This document shows, piece by piece, positions 49,453 to 58,525 of a stretch of 64,000 nucleotides of DNA. Numbering within the stretch: the stretch's first letter is position 1; every line of letters starts with the position of its first letter. The translations under genes and the position numbers were made by a program. Below the pieces are notes generated by a model that was not told where the DNA came from, did no database searches, and saw only the letters and a program-made list of their open reading frames with translations. Source of the stretch: Streptomyces sp. ASQP_92 (lineage in GTDB: Bacteria > Actinomycetota > Actinomycetes > Streptomycetales > Streptomycetaceae). Location of the stretch: positions 186,001 to 250,000 of the forward strand of contig NZ_JAODUA010000003.1 in NCBI RefSeq assembly GCF_025399895.1. Reading direction: 5' to 3'.

Positions 49453-50073
49453 ATGTCGTCCCGCTCGCTGCTCCCGCCGTCGCCGCCACCCGTCGCGATA
49501 CGTTCCTGGCCCGACCGCAACGCGCTGCTCGCGGACCGGGCGCAGGTTCTCGAAGCGCTGGTCAGGGGGTACTTGGGGGCCGGCCGGCTCGGTTTGCTCT
49601 GGCTGTGGGCGGCGCTGTTCGCGCTCGGCTGGTCGCTGGTCGGCACGGCGCTCACCTCGCTGACCGACGTCCTCACCGCGATCGTCGGCGGGGTGTTCCT
49701 GCTGCTCGGCCTCGGCGTGATGATCCCCACCGGCCTGGCCGTCGGATTCGGGCTGCGCAAGGACCGCCGGATACGCCAACTCCTGTACCAGTGGGCCGAG
49801 TTGGACCGCGACCCCGTACTCGACCGCAATCTGCGCAGACCCGGACTGAGCCTGGCGTGGCTGGTGCCCTCGGTGCTGCTGTGCGCGGGCGGGCTCGGCG
49901 TCTGCCTGGTGCTGCCGGCGACCGCCGTCCCCGGTCACGACACCTACGCGCTCGTCGCGTACGGCATGGGCCTCGGCCTGATCTGCTGGCTGACCGGGCT
50001 CATCGGGGTCATGAAGGCGACCGCGTACCGGCGTTGGGTCCAGCGGTCCCTCGCCTTCGGTCCACCCCGCTGA
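49453..50073 (+). CDS. Four-helix membrane protein of unknown function
   Basis: 206 aa from ATG 49453. Two pairs of hydrophobic segments (LGLLWLWAALFALGWSLVG and TAIVGGVFLLLGLGVMIP; then SLAWLVPSVLLCAGGLGVCL and VAYGMGLGLICWLTGLIGV) flank a charged cytoplasmic loop. No known family is recognised. It stands alone between the VOC gene and a small membrane protein. Confidence 0.7.
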   Translation: MSSRSLLPPSPPPVAIRSWPDRNALLADRAQVLEALVRGYLGAGRLGLLWLWAALFALGWSLVGTALTSLTDVLTAIVGGVFLLLGLGVMIPTGLAVGFGLRKDRRIRQLLYQWAELDRDPVLDRNLRRPGLSLAWLVPSVLLCAGGLGVCLVLPATAVPGHDTYALVAYGMGLGLICWLTGLIGVMKATAYRRWVQRSLAFGPPR

Positions 50074-50140
50074 CCCCCGGCCTATCCTGAGCCTGGCGCC
50101 GCGCGACGCGGTGACACATCTCGGGGGAAGGACGGCCGCC

Positions 50141-50506
50141 ATGGCCTGGTACTGGTGGATTCTGATCGTTTTCTGGATGGGCGGGTTCGGCTGGGCGATC
50201 GACAACGCCCGGACGGCGCTGCGGACGCGGCACGAGCGGAAGATGGAGCGGCTGGAGGCGGCCAAGCAGGAACGGCTCGCCCTGGAGGCCGCGCAGCGGC
50301 CGCCGGAGCCGGTGTGCGGGTGCACGCACCACTTGGCCAAGCATGACAAGGCGGGCAAGTGTCATGAGCGGGTTGAGGTTCCGGTTGCGTGGGACGAGGG
50401 CAAGAAGCCGCTGCGGTTTGAATCCGGGCGGTGCAACTGTCAGCAGTATGTGGGGCCTCAGCCGTTGTCCCACGTCTACGCGGACGAACTGACCGACCTC
50501 GCCTGA
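50141..50506 (+). CDS. Small membrane protein with CxC/His cluster
   Basis: 121 aa from ATG 50141, with GGAAGGA upstream; GTG 50111 is possible. One membrane segment (WYWWILIVFWMGGFGWAI) is followed by a charged coiled-coil helix (ERKMERLEAAKQERLALEAA) and a C-terminal metal-like cluster: VCGCTHHLAKHDKAGKCHE and GRCNCQQY. The spacing of Cys and His suggests a zinc ribbon (inference). The function is unknown. Confidence 0.7.
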   Translation: MAWYWWILIVFWMGGFGWAIDNARTALRTRHERKMERLEAAKQERLALEAAQRPPEPVCGCTHHLAKHDKAGKCHERVEVPVAWDEGKKPLRFESGRCNCQQYVGPQPLSHVYADELTDLA

Positions 50507-50520
50507 CCCCGGGGCGCCCC

Positions 50521-51088
50521 CTCCGCGGTTCCCCGCGCCCCCAACTCCCTTTCGGCCTGCGGGCCGGGGTCGCTCTTCTGCGCAGTTCCCCGCGCCCCCA
50601 AGGCTCGTCTTCGTCTGCGGGTCGCAGGGGGCTGGTCGCGCAGTTCCCCGCGCCCCTGAAACCCTCTTCGGTCTGCGGGCCGTGGTCGCTTCTCGCGCAG
50701 TTCCCCGCGCCCCTGGCAGTGCTGGTGCTGGCCCGCATCGGGCATTTCAGCCCGTCCGGCGTTTGAGGACGAGCGCCGTTCAGGCGCGATACGGGGTCTG
50801 GGGCGGAGCCCCAGGAAGGCCCGAACCATCCAACCCGCTACACGGGTGGGTGGGGGGGGCGAGGTGCCTGGGGTCTGGGGCGGAGCCCCAGGGGGCCGGA
50901 ACCATTCAACCCCGCTGCACGGGTGGGTGGGTGGGCGAGGTGCCTGGGGTTTGGGGCGGAGCCCCAGGGTGCCGGAACCATTCAACCCCGGTGCACGGGC
51001 GGGTGGGTGGGCGAGGTGCCTGGGGTTTGGGGCGGAGCCCCAGGAGGGGCCGGAACCTTCCAACCCGCTGCACGGGCGGGTGGGTGGG
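50521..51088 (-). repeat. Intergenic repeat block R5, with 76-bp tandem units
   Basis: The largest block, in reverse orientation, in the gap 50507-51106: four module C units (cores near 50525, 50580, 50638 and 50695), one module B (to ~50814), then four module D units. The palindrome GGGGCGGAGCCCC starts at 50800, 50877, 50953 and 51029, giving periods of 77, 76 and 76 bp. It lies between convergent genes and no coding sequence is supported. Confidence 0.92.
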
Positions 51089-51106
51089 CATAGTGGCCCC
51101 GGGTCT

Positions 51107-52312
51107 TCAGGGGCGGGGCGGAGCCGCGGGTGGGGGGAGGGGGGTGCCGATCAGCATCGTGGGGGCGCCGGCGACGCGGGTCAGGAAGACCGTCGCCGCA
51201 TGCGGCCCCCGCAACTTCACCCGCCGCCGAATCTCCTCCGGCTCCACCGCCGACCCCCGCTTCTTGACCGTCAGCACCCCCACCTCCCGCTCCCGCAGCA
51301 CCGCCTTCAACTTCTTGAGGTTGAACGGGAGTTGGTCGGTGATCTCGTACGCCGAGGTGTACGGGGACGCGTACGGCTCGTCACTGGTGACGTACGCGAT
51401 CGTCTCGTCGATCAGACGACCCCCGCACCGCTCGACGATCTCGGCCACCAGATGCGCCCGGATGACCGCACCGTCCGGCTCGTACAGATAGCGGCCGACC
51501 GGGCCGACCGGCGGCGCCGCGAGCGGGGCCGCCGTCCACAGGGCGGCGGAGGACGGCAGCAGGGTGGCGCGGACCGCGCCCGGGGTGACTCCGGTGCCGA
51601 ACCAGAGCACCGCTTCCTTCACGTCGCCCCCGTCCGAGATCCACTCCGCCTCGGCCTGCGGCGGGATCGCCTCGTGGGGGATGCCGGGAGCGATCTTCAA
51701 CGCGGCGAAGGGGGCCGCCAGAGCCGCCGAGACGGCCCACGAGAGCGGCGGCGAGTAGGCCTCCGGGTCGAAAATGCGGCCCCGGCCGCCGCGCCGCGCG
51801 GGGTCCACGAAGACCGCGTCGTAGGGGCTCGTGTCGATGTCGGTCACGTCGGCGCAGCGCACCTCGATCAGGTCCGCGAGACCCAGCGCCGCCGCGTTGG
51901 CGCGGGCCACCGCCGCCGTCAGCGGGTCGCGGTCGACGGCGAGGACGTGGATCCCGGCCCGGGCGAGGGCCAGCGCGTCGCCGCCGATGCCGCAGCACAG
52001 GTCGGCGACGGAGCGTACGCCGCGTGCGGCGAAGGCGCGGGCGCGGTGGGTGGCGACCGAGGCGCGGGTCGACTGCTCGACGCCGTTGGGCGTGAAGTAC
52101 ATCCGGTGGGCGTCGGCCGCGCCGAACTTCGCCACCGCCCGCTGCCGCAGCCGGGCCTGCCCGAGCGCCGCCGACACCAGGTCCGCGTCGTGCTCGCGGC
52201 GCAGCCGGGTGGCGACCGCCAGCTCCTGCGACGGGTCGTGGTCCCGCAGGGATGCGAGCAGGGCGCGGCCCTCGTCGGTCAGCAGGAGGGAGAAGGTGTC
52301 GAGGTCGTTCAC
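51107..52312 (-). CDS. Class I SAM methyltransferase with THUMP-like C-terminus
   Basis: 401 aa from GTG 52312 (VNDLDTFSLLLTDEGRALL); ATG 52339 would add nine residues. The SAM site is VADLCCGIGGDALALA, with the acidic motif VLAVDRDPL and motif IV VFVDPARRGG. The last ~90 residues (LPFNLKKLKAVLRERE, VLTVKKRGSAVEPEEIRR) match the THUMP-like domain of actinobacterial methyltransferases. An RNA substrate is likely; which one is unknown. It is divergent from polysaccharide deacetylase copy 2. Confidence 0.88.
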   Translation of the reverse strand: MNDLDTFSLLLTDEGRALLASLRDHDPSQELAVATRLRREHDADLVSAALGQARLRQRAVAKFGAADAHRMYFTPNGVEQSTRASVATHRARAFAARGVRSVADLCCGIGGDALALARAGIHVLAVDRDPLTAAVARANAAALGLADLIEVRCADVTDIDTSPYDAVFVDPARRGGRGRIFDPEAYSPPLSWAVSAALAAPFAALKIAPGIPHEAIPPQAEAEWISDGGDVKEAVLWFGTGVTPGAVRATLLPSSAALWTAAPLAAPPVGPVGRYLYEPDGAVIRAHLVAEIVERCGGRLIDETIAYVTSDEPYASPYTSAYEITDQLPFNLKKLKAVLREREVGVLTVKKRGSAVEPEEIRRRVKLRGPHAATVFLTRVAGAPTMLIGTPLPPPAAPPRP

Positions 52313-52424
52313 CCCGCCATTGTCGTCCAGCCGCCGCATCGCTGTGGGCCAGCCGGGCGATGGTGGGGCGCTCGCGGCGGTGTCGTACGGGCGGGGGGCC
52401 CGGCACCTGACAGGATGCGGCGCC

Positions 52425-53330
52425 ATGCAACTAGTACGACAAAAGGGAAAATCTCGGGCAAAGGTCCTCTGTGGTGCCCTCGGGCTCGTGGCCGCCCTGC
52501 TCGCCTCCGGCTGCGCGGCCGAGGACGCCGGGACGGGACACCACGGCGCGCAGGCCGCCAAGAAGGGCCCGGCCGGCGCTCTCGCCGACTACTCCGAGCA
52601 GCTCCAGCACACCGAGGCCGCCCGGCTCGCGGCCGTCAAGAAGTGGGGGCTCGCCAAGCCGCCCCTGCTCGCGCCCCCGGTGCCCGCCGTCAAGCCGAAG
52701 ATCACCAATCGCGCCGGGTTCGAGACGGACGGCGGTGACTCGCTGCCGCCCGTCTTCACCACCGTCCCCACTAAGGACAAGATCGTCTTCCTGACGATCG
52801 ACGACGGCGCCGAGAAGGACCCCACGTTCCTGAAGATGATGCAGGAACTCCGCATCCCTTACAGCGCGTTCCTCAGCGACTACCTGGTCAAGAACGACCA
52901 CGAGTACTTCAGGAAGATGCAGGGCCTCGGGGTCACGCTCAACAACCACACCCTCAACCACCGCTATCTGCCCGGGCTCTCCTACGACGAGCAGCGGCAC
53001 GAGATCTGCGACCAGCAGGACAAGATCGGCCAGTGGGCGGGCAAGCGGCCCCGGCTGTTCCGGCCGCCGTACGGGAACTACAACGAGGACACCCTCAAGG
53101 CCGCCCAGTCCTGCGGCATCAAGGCCGCGCCGCTGTGGGCGGAGGAAGCCTTCACCGACCACATGGAATGGCGCGAGTGGGACCGCGACCTGCACCCCGG
53201 CGACATCATCCTCAGCCACTTCCGGGGACGCGAGGACTGGAACGGGACCATGCCCGACATGGTCCGCCAGGTGATGAAGGTGATCACCGACAAGGGGTAC
53301 GCCGTGGCCCGTCTGGAGGACTACGTGTGA
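52425..53330 (+). CDS. Polysaccharide deacetylase lipoprotein (copy 2)
   Basis: 301 aa from ATG 52425. Lipobox LASG-Cys30. NodB active-site residues are all present: Asp126-Asp127 (TIDDGAEKD), His175 and His179 (NHTLNHRYL), RPPYGNYNEDT. It resembles copy 1 over the whole domain and ends VARLEDYV. It is 19 bp upstream of copy 3, so the two are probably co-transcribed. Confidence 0.92.
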   Translation: MQLVRQKGKSRAKVLCGALGLVAALLASGCAAEDAGTGHHGAQAAKKGPAGALADYSEQLQHTEAARLAAVKKWGLAKPPLLAPPVPAVKPKITNRAGFETDGGDSLPPVFTTVPTKDKIVFLTIDDGAEKDPTFLKMMQELRIPYSAFLSDYLVKNDHEYFRKMQGLGVTLNNHTLNHRYLPGLSYDEQRHEICDQQDKIGQWAGKRPRLFRPPYGNYNEDTLKAAQSCGIKAAPLWAEEAFTDHMEWREWDRDLHPGDIILSHFRGREDWNGTMPDMVRQVMKVITDKGYAVARLEDYV

Positions 53331-53349
53331 CCGGGGCCGGGGAGCCGAG

Positions 53350-54222
53350 GTGAGGCGCGCGCACCGGTTCCGGGCCGCCCTGGCCGGACTGCTCGCCGCC
53401 GGTGCGCTGCTCGGCCCACTCGCCGGATGTACGGAACAGGCCGCTCCGGTGGGCCCGTTCCAGCGGCTCGGACGCAAGGCCGCCCAGCGGGGTGTGCCCC
53501 GCGTCGGGCCGGACGCGCGGGCGGCCGCCGCCCGGCACTGGGGCCTGGGCGGCCCGCTGACGGTCGCGCCGCGCCCCGCCGCCGGGCAGGGACCGGAGCT
53601 GCCCTATGTCATCGACCACGTGCCGATGCGGGCGAAGGTGGTCTTCCTGACCTTCGACGGCGGACCGGGCGTCGACCCCGGTTTCGTACGGCTGGTGCGC
53701 GACCTCGCGCTGCCGGTGACGCTGTTCCCCACCGATGCGGCGGCCGACACGGAGGGCGAGGCCGGGGCCGGCCCCGATACGGCGGCTCCGCCCGGCCGGG
53801 ACCGCGTCGAGGCGCTGCGCGCGCTCGGCGCCGGGGTGCACGACCACGCCCCGCACCTCCGCGACCTGCGCACCCTGGACCACGCCGGGCAGCGGGCCGA
53901 GATCTGCGGCCGCCGGGGCCGGCTCGCCACCCGGGCGGGCGAAGTCCGTCCACGGTTGCTGAGACCGCCCTACGGTGCTTACGACGCGACCACCCTGCGG
54001 GCTGCCAAGGAGTGCGGGATCACCGCGGTCGTGCTGGCCCGCGCCACCATGACGCCCGATGGTCTGCGCTACGCCGGGGGTGCCTGTGGGCTGCGGCCCG
54101 GGGACATCGTGCGGGCCCCGCTGCCCGCGCCCGGCGACGGTGCGGCGCGGCTGGCGGTGCGCCTCCTGGAACAGGTCCGCGCCCAGGGCTTCGCGGTGGG
54201 CCACCTGGAGGACCACCTCTGA
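53350..54222 (+). CDS. Degenerate polysaccharide deacetylase homologue, lipoprotein (copy 3)
   Basis: 290 aa from GTG 53350. The lipobox LAG-Cys27 is good, and RPPYGAYDATT and the end VGHLEDHL show descent from the same family. But the metal site is damaged: where copies 1 and 2 have FDDG, this has FDGG (Asp103, Gly104), and the H-T-x-x-H helix reads HDHAPHLRDL with different spacing. A ~20-residue Gly/Ala/Pro insertion follows the first motif. It is probably inactive as a deacetylase and may be a binding or regulatory partner of copy 2. Confidence 0.8.
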   Translation: MRRAHRFRAALAGLLAAGALLGPLAGCTEQAAPVGPFQRLGRKAAQRGVPRVGPDARAAAARHWGLGGPLTVAPRPAAGQGPELPYVIDHVPMRAKVVFLTFDGGPGVDPGFVRLVRDLALPVTLFPTDAAADTEGEAGAGPDTAAPPGRDRVEALRALGAGVHDHAPHLRDLRTLDHAGQRAEICGRRGRLATRAGEVRPRLLRPPYGAYDATTLRAAKECGITAVVLARATMTPDGLRYAGGACGLRPGDIVRAPLPAPGDGAARLAVRLLEQVRAQGFAVGHLEDHL

Positions 54223-54244
54223 ACGCGCCCGGGCACACCCCTCT

Positions 54245-54660
54245 GGGGCTCCGCCCCAGACCCCGTATCGCGCCTTAAGGGCGCTCGTCCTCAATCGCCG
54301 GACGGGCTGAGGTTGCCCGATGCGGACCAGCACCGAGTAGTTAGGGGCGCGGGGAACTGCGCGAGAAGCGACCACGGTCCGCAGGATCGAGAGGGGTTAG
54401 GGGCGCGGGGAACTGCGCGAGAAGCGACCACGGTCCGCAGGCGAAAACGGGGTTCGAGGGGCGCGGGGAACTGCGCGAGAAGCGGGCACGGTCCGCACGA
54501 TCGAGAGGGGTTAGGGGCGCGGGGAACTGCGCGAGAAGCGACCACGGTCCGCAGGCGAAAACGGGGTTCGAGGGGCGCGGGGAACTGCGCGAGAAGCGAC
54601 CACGGTCCGCAGGATCGAGAGGGGTCAGGGGCGCGGGGAACTGCGCGAGCGGTCCCGCGG
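54245..54660 (+). repeat. Intergenic repeat block R6, alternating 56/58-bp array
   Basis: Modules A and B (54245 to ~54311) lead into six module C units starting at 54344, 54400, 54458, 54514, 54572 and 54628. The period alternates 56, 58, 56, 58, 56 because two spacers alternate: one with GATCGAGAGGGG and one with GCGAAAACGGGGTTCG. It lies in the gap 54223-54878 between convergent genes. Confidence 0.93.
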
Positions 54661-54691
54661 GGCCGGGGCGCGTGGGGAGGGGCGGCTCCGG

Positions 54692-54835
54692 GCGGCGACC
54701 GCTGCCGAGGCCGAACAGGGCCGCGAACTCATAGGTGGGAGAGCGGAGTTGACCCGTCATGGCCATCGAGGCCGCCGCATGGCCGAAAACGGTCACCGCG
54801 ACGACGAGCGTCAGGAGCAGGGCCTCCGCGCGCCG
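54692..54835 (-). pseudogene. Possible FtsW/RodA-like N-terminal remnant
   Basis: In the frame read leftwards from 54835, 48 codons encode RRAEALLLTLVVAVTVFGH, then AAASMAMTGQL and a stretch ending FGLGSGRR. This looks like the first membrane helix of a SEDS (FtsW/RodA) protein. There is no start codon other than GTG 54796 in the middle, no rest of the gene, and the frame runs directly into repeat block R6. The family assignment is by eye and modest. Confidence 0.35.
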
Positions 54836-54878
54836 CGCCGCCGCCGGATCGCGACGCGCCCCGTCCCGCCCGCCCGGA

Positions 54879-56078
54879 TCAGTCCACGCACGGGATGCCG
54901 CCGCCGTCCAGGACCGGGGCCGACGGTTTCTCCGGTGCCGGCTTCGGGTCGGGGGTGGCGCCGGGCCCGGCGGGCACCGCGGGCGGGGTGGAGCGCACGG
55001 GATGGATGGCGTCGGCGACGATCCGCTTGATCTTCGCCGGGTCGACGATGTTGACGTCCTCGCCGCGGTGTTCGGCGAACCGCTCGATGGGCAGCGTCGT
55101 GAACTCCACGTTCCCTCCCGACAGGTTCTTGGCCTGCTTGAGGAAGGACAGGAGGTCCCAGCCCTGATCGGTGACGAGGTCCTGTTTGGCCGTGTTCAGC
55201 AGATGCAGCAGGCGGACCGGGTCGGTGAAGGTGCCCACCGAGTCGAGCTTGTGCGTCGCCGAGGCGAGGAAGGCCTGCTGACGCCGGGTGCGGTCCAGAT
55301 CGCCGCCGGCCAGACCGTGCCGCTGGCGCACGAACGCCAGCGACTGCTGACCGTTCAGGGTCTGCTTCCCGGCCGGGAAGTCGGCGCCCGAGTACCGGTC
55401 CTTGACCGGCTTCTTCAGGCAGACCGTCACACCGTCCAGAGCGTCGGCCAGGTGGTAGAAACCGGCCAGGTTGACCTCGGCGAAGTGGTCGATGGGCACC
55501 CCGAGGAAGGCGCGTACCGTCTGGATCTCGGCCCGGCGCCCCGCCTCGCGGCCCGCCGTCTCCAGCTTCCGCCGGTCGGTGACGCCCTGGGCAGCCAGCT
55601 TCTCCTCGGTACGGGCCTTCTCCAGACCGTACGCCTTCTTGATCTTGTCCTGGCCGTGGCCCGCGATGTCGACCAGGTCGTCGCGGGGCACGGAGAACGC
55701 CCTGGCCCTGCCACCGTCGGCCGGGACGTGCAGCAGGATCAGGGTGTTGGTGTTGTAGCCGCCGATGTCGGAACTGCCCGCGTGCAGCTTGTCGAGGACC
55801 TCGGGCGGCAGGTCGTCGCCGTTCTGGTCCTTGCGGCTGTCCAGACCCATCAACAGGATGTTGGTGTCCCCGCCCACGGACGTGGGCGCGCCGTCCGCGA
55901 GCGCCCGCGAGGTGCCGATGCTTCCGGACAGATCGCGGTACAGGTACCAGCCGCCGGCCAGGGCGCACAGCACCAGGACGACGGCGCACGCGGCGAGGGT
56001 GCGCACCAGGCGCCTCGCGCTCCAGCGCTTCTCGCGACGGTGGGTGATCGGGCTGCGGCTCATGCGACGGTGGCTCAC
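54879..56078 (-). CDS. LytR-CpsA-Psr (LCP) family glycopolymer ligase
   Basis: 399 aa from GTG 56078; ATG 56063 would remove five residues and neither has a clear ribosome binding site. The short basic cytoplasmic tail and membrane segment (LAACAVVLVLCALAGGWYLY) precede an LCP domain with TNILLMGLDSR, FSVPRDDLVDI and DRTRRQQAFLAS, the arginines that bind the lipid pyrophosphate. It attaches wall polymers to peptidoglycan. It lies 175 bp downstream of the kinase gene on the same strand. Confidence 0.9.
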   Translation of the reverse strand: MSHRRMSRSPITHRREKRWSARRLVRTLAACAVVLVLCALAGGWYLYRDLSGSIGTSRALADGAPTSVGGDTNILLMGLDSRKDQNGDDLPPEVLDKLHAGSSDIGGYNTNTLILLHVPADGGRARAFSVPRDDLVDIAGHGQDKIKKAYGLEKARTEEKLAAQGVTDRRKLETAGREAGRRAEIQTVRAFLGVPIDHFAEVNLAGFYHLADALDGVTVCLKKPVKDRYSGADFPAGKQTLNGQQSLAFVRQRHGLAGGDLDRTRRQQAFLASATHKLDSVGTFTDPVRLLHLLNTAKQDLVTDQGWDLLSFLKQAKNLSGGNVEFTTLPIERFAEHRGEDVNIVDPAKIKRIVADAIHPVRSTPPAVPAGPGATPDPKPAPEKPSAPVLDGGGIPCVD

Positions 56079-56171
56079 GCCGACCGATGCTGGGGCCCCG
56101 GCGCTGAAGGAAACCTGAGAGTCCTGAAGCCCCCTTCAGGAACCGCCTCGGCGCGGGCCGCGTCCGGGGAC

Positions 56172-56236
56172 GGTTTCCCCGGACCGGTTTCCCCGGACCG
56201 GTTTCCCCGGGCCGGTTTCCCCGGGCCGGTTTCCCG
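56172..56236. repeat. 14-bp tandem repeat
   Basis: GGTTTCCCCGG-A/G-CC occurs four times in a row plus a partial fifth; the first two copies have A and the next two G. It lies between the LCP start and the kinase stop. Confidence 0.95.
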
Positions 56237-56253
56237 CCCGGTGTTCGCTCGCC

Positions 56254-57602
56254 TCAGAACCGTCCCGGCAGCCGCACCCTGAAGCGGGCGCCCGGGCCCG
56301 GCCCGGCCGTCAGGTCGCCGCCGTGGGCCCGTGCGATCTCCCGCGCGATCGCCAGGCCGAGGCCGGTGCCGCCGCTCTGGCGGGTGCGGGCGGCGTCCAG
56401 GCGTACGAAGCGCTCGAAGATCCGGGACCGGTCGGCGGCCGGGACGCCGGGACCGTCGTCGACGACGTCGAGCACCGCCTCGTTCCCCTCCCGGGCGGCC
56501 CGCACCCGTACTCCGGTACGGGCGTGGCGCACCGCGTTGTCGACCAGGTTGGCCAGCATCCGCTCCACCTGCGCGGGGTCGCCGCGCACCGGCACGGGCG
56601 CGTCCGCGACGAGCTCGACCGGGACCCGGGCGGTCCGCCTGCGGGCGGCGTCCTCGGCCGCCAGCAGAGTCAGGTCGATCGGCTCGGACACGGGCTGCGG
56701 ATGGGCGTCGAGGCGGGCCAGGAGCAGCAGGTCGGCGGCGATCCGCTGGAGCCGCTCGGTGTCGTCGAGCGCGGCCCGCACCGACGCCGGGTCCGGTGCG
56801 GCGAGGGCGACTTCGAGCCGGGAGCGGACCGCGGCGATCGGGTTGCGCAACTCGTGCGAGGCGTCCGCGACGAACTCGCGCTGACGGACGTGGGCCTGTT
56901 CCAGCCGGTCGAGGGTGGCGTTCACGGTCCGGGCGAGCAGGGCGACCTCGTCGGCACCGCCGGGGTCGGGCACCCGCCGGTCGAGCGCGCTGGAGCCGAC
57001 CTCGGCGAGTTCGGTACGGATCGAGGTCACCGGGCGCAGCGCGAGCCCGGTGCCGGCCCAGGCGATGCCGGCCGCGAGCGCGATCAGCGGAGGGGCGCTG
57101 GCGAGCAGGGCCCAGCCGATGGCGCCGGTGGCGTCGTCGACGTCGCTCAGGACGGTCGTGCCGTACACATAGCTGGCCGGGCCGCCCGGCACCTGGGCGC
57201 GTACGACCACGGCGACCTCGTGGTGACCGCCCTCGGTCAGGGTCCGCGAGGCCGAGTCCTGGCCCGGCGGCGGCCGCAGGCCCGCCAACTCCCGCGCGGA
57301 GCCGGTCTGTTGGCTCGCGGCGACGAGCCCGCCCCCCCTCGTCCAGGACCACGACGAGGTCGACGCCGTCCTGCGGCGGAGGCAGCAGCGGGCGTACGGT
57401 CCCGGCGTCGACCTGGGCGGCGACCTTGCGGGCGGCCAGTTCGGTGCGGCCGGTGGTGTTGTCGAGCAGATTGGAGCGCAGCACGACATAGAGCCAGATC
57501 CCGCCCGCGGCCAGCAGGAGCGCCATCGCGAGCGCGGCGGCCGCGGCGACCTTCCCGCGCACGGTCCTCGGCAGCAGCCGTCCCGTCCGGGAGAGCCGGG
57601 GC

Positions 57603-57613
<11 letters not shown>
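56254..57613 (-). pseudogene. Sensor histidine kinase gene with single-base frameshift
   Basis: It begins at ATG 57613, inside the end of the response regulator gene. The first ~95 codons give a membrane segment (AAALAMALLLAAGGIWLYVVL) and the start of a sensor domain. At a C7 tract (57332-57338) the frame must shift by one base; removing one base gives exactly 453 codons (452 aa). Beyond it are a second membrane helix, HAMP (RPVTSIRTELAEV), H-box DASHELRNPIAAV, N-box LANLVDNAVRHA and GGTGLGLAIA. All catalytic boxes are intact. The shift may be a real mutation, phase variation or a sequencing error. Confidence 0.85.
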
Positions 57614-58292
<679 letters not shown>

Positions 58293-58353
58293 GCCGTCCA
58301 GGGTCACATACCGGCCGGATGTGCCCGGCGGGGTCCGCCGCGACGGTGGCAGA

Positions 58354-58380
58354 TTGGCACTCCGCTTGACCGAGTGCTAA
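58354..58380 (+). promoter_or_regulatory. CIRCE operator 1 (HrcA site)
   Basis: TTGGCACTC-N9-GAGTGCTAA, one mismatch from the consensus arms TTAGCACTC/GAGTGCTAA. The -35 hexamer of the groES promoter lies inside its spacer, so bound HrcA should block RNA polymerase. Confidence 0.93.
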
Positions 58381-58395
58381 CCGCCGTCCTAGTCT
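58366..58395 (+). promoter_or_regulatory. groES-groEL promoter
   Basis: TTGACC (58366-58371), 18-bp spacer, TAGTCT (58390-58395). The -35 is embedded in CIRCE 1 and CIRCE 2 begins six bases after the -10. Confidence 0.88.
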
Positions 58396-58400
58396 CGCTT

Positions 58401-58427
58401 CTGGCACTCCCCACCGGAGAGTGCCAA
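58401..58427 (+). promoter_or_regulatory. CIRCE operator 2 (HrcA site)
   Basis: CTGGCACTC-N9-GAGTGCCAA. The arms are slightly weaker than in operator 1. It covers the expected transcription start. Confidence 0.9.
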
Positions 58428-58525
58428 GTAGCGACGGGCAGGTCCGGCACCCGCGACGACGGATCCACCTGGTCGCCACCCCAGACAGTTAACCCCGTGA
58501 GATCTCCGAAGGGGGAGACCGGAAC

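Noticed and set aside
54344..54660. CRISPR array
   Set aside because: Spacers are not unique: two spacers alternate, and the repeat unit is the genome-wide intergenic module C. No cas genes are present.
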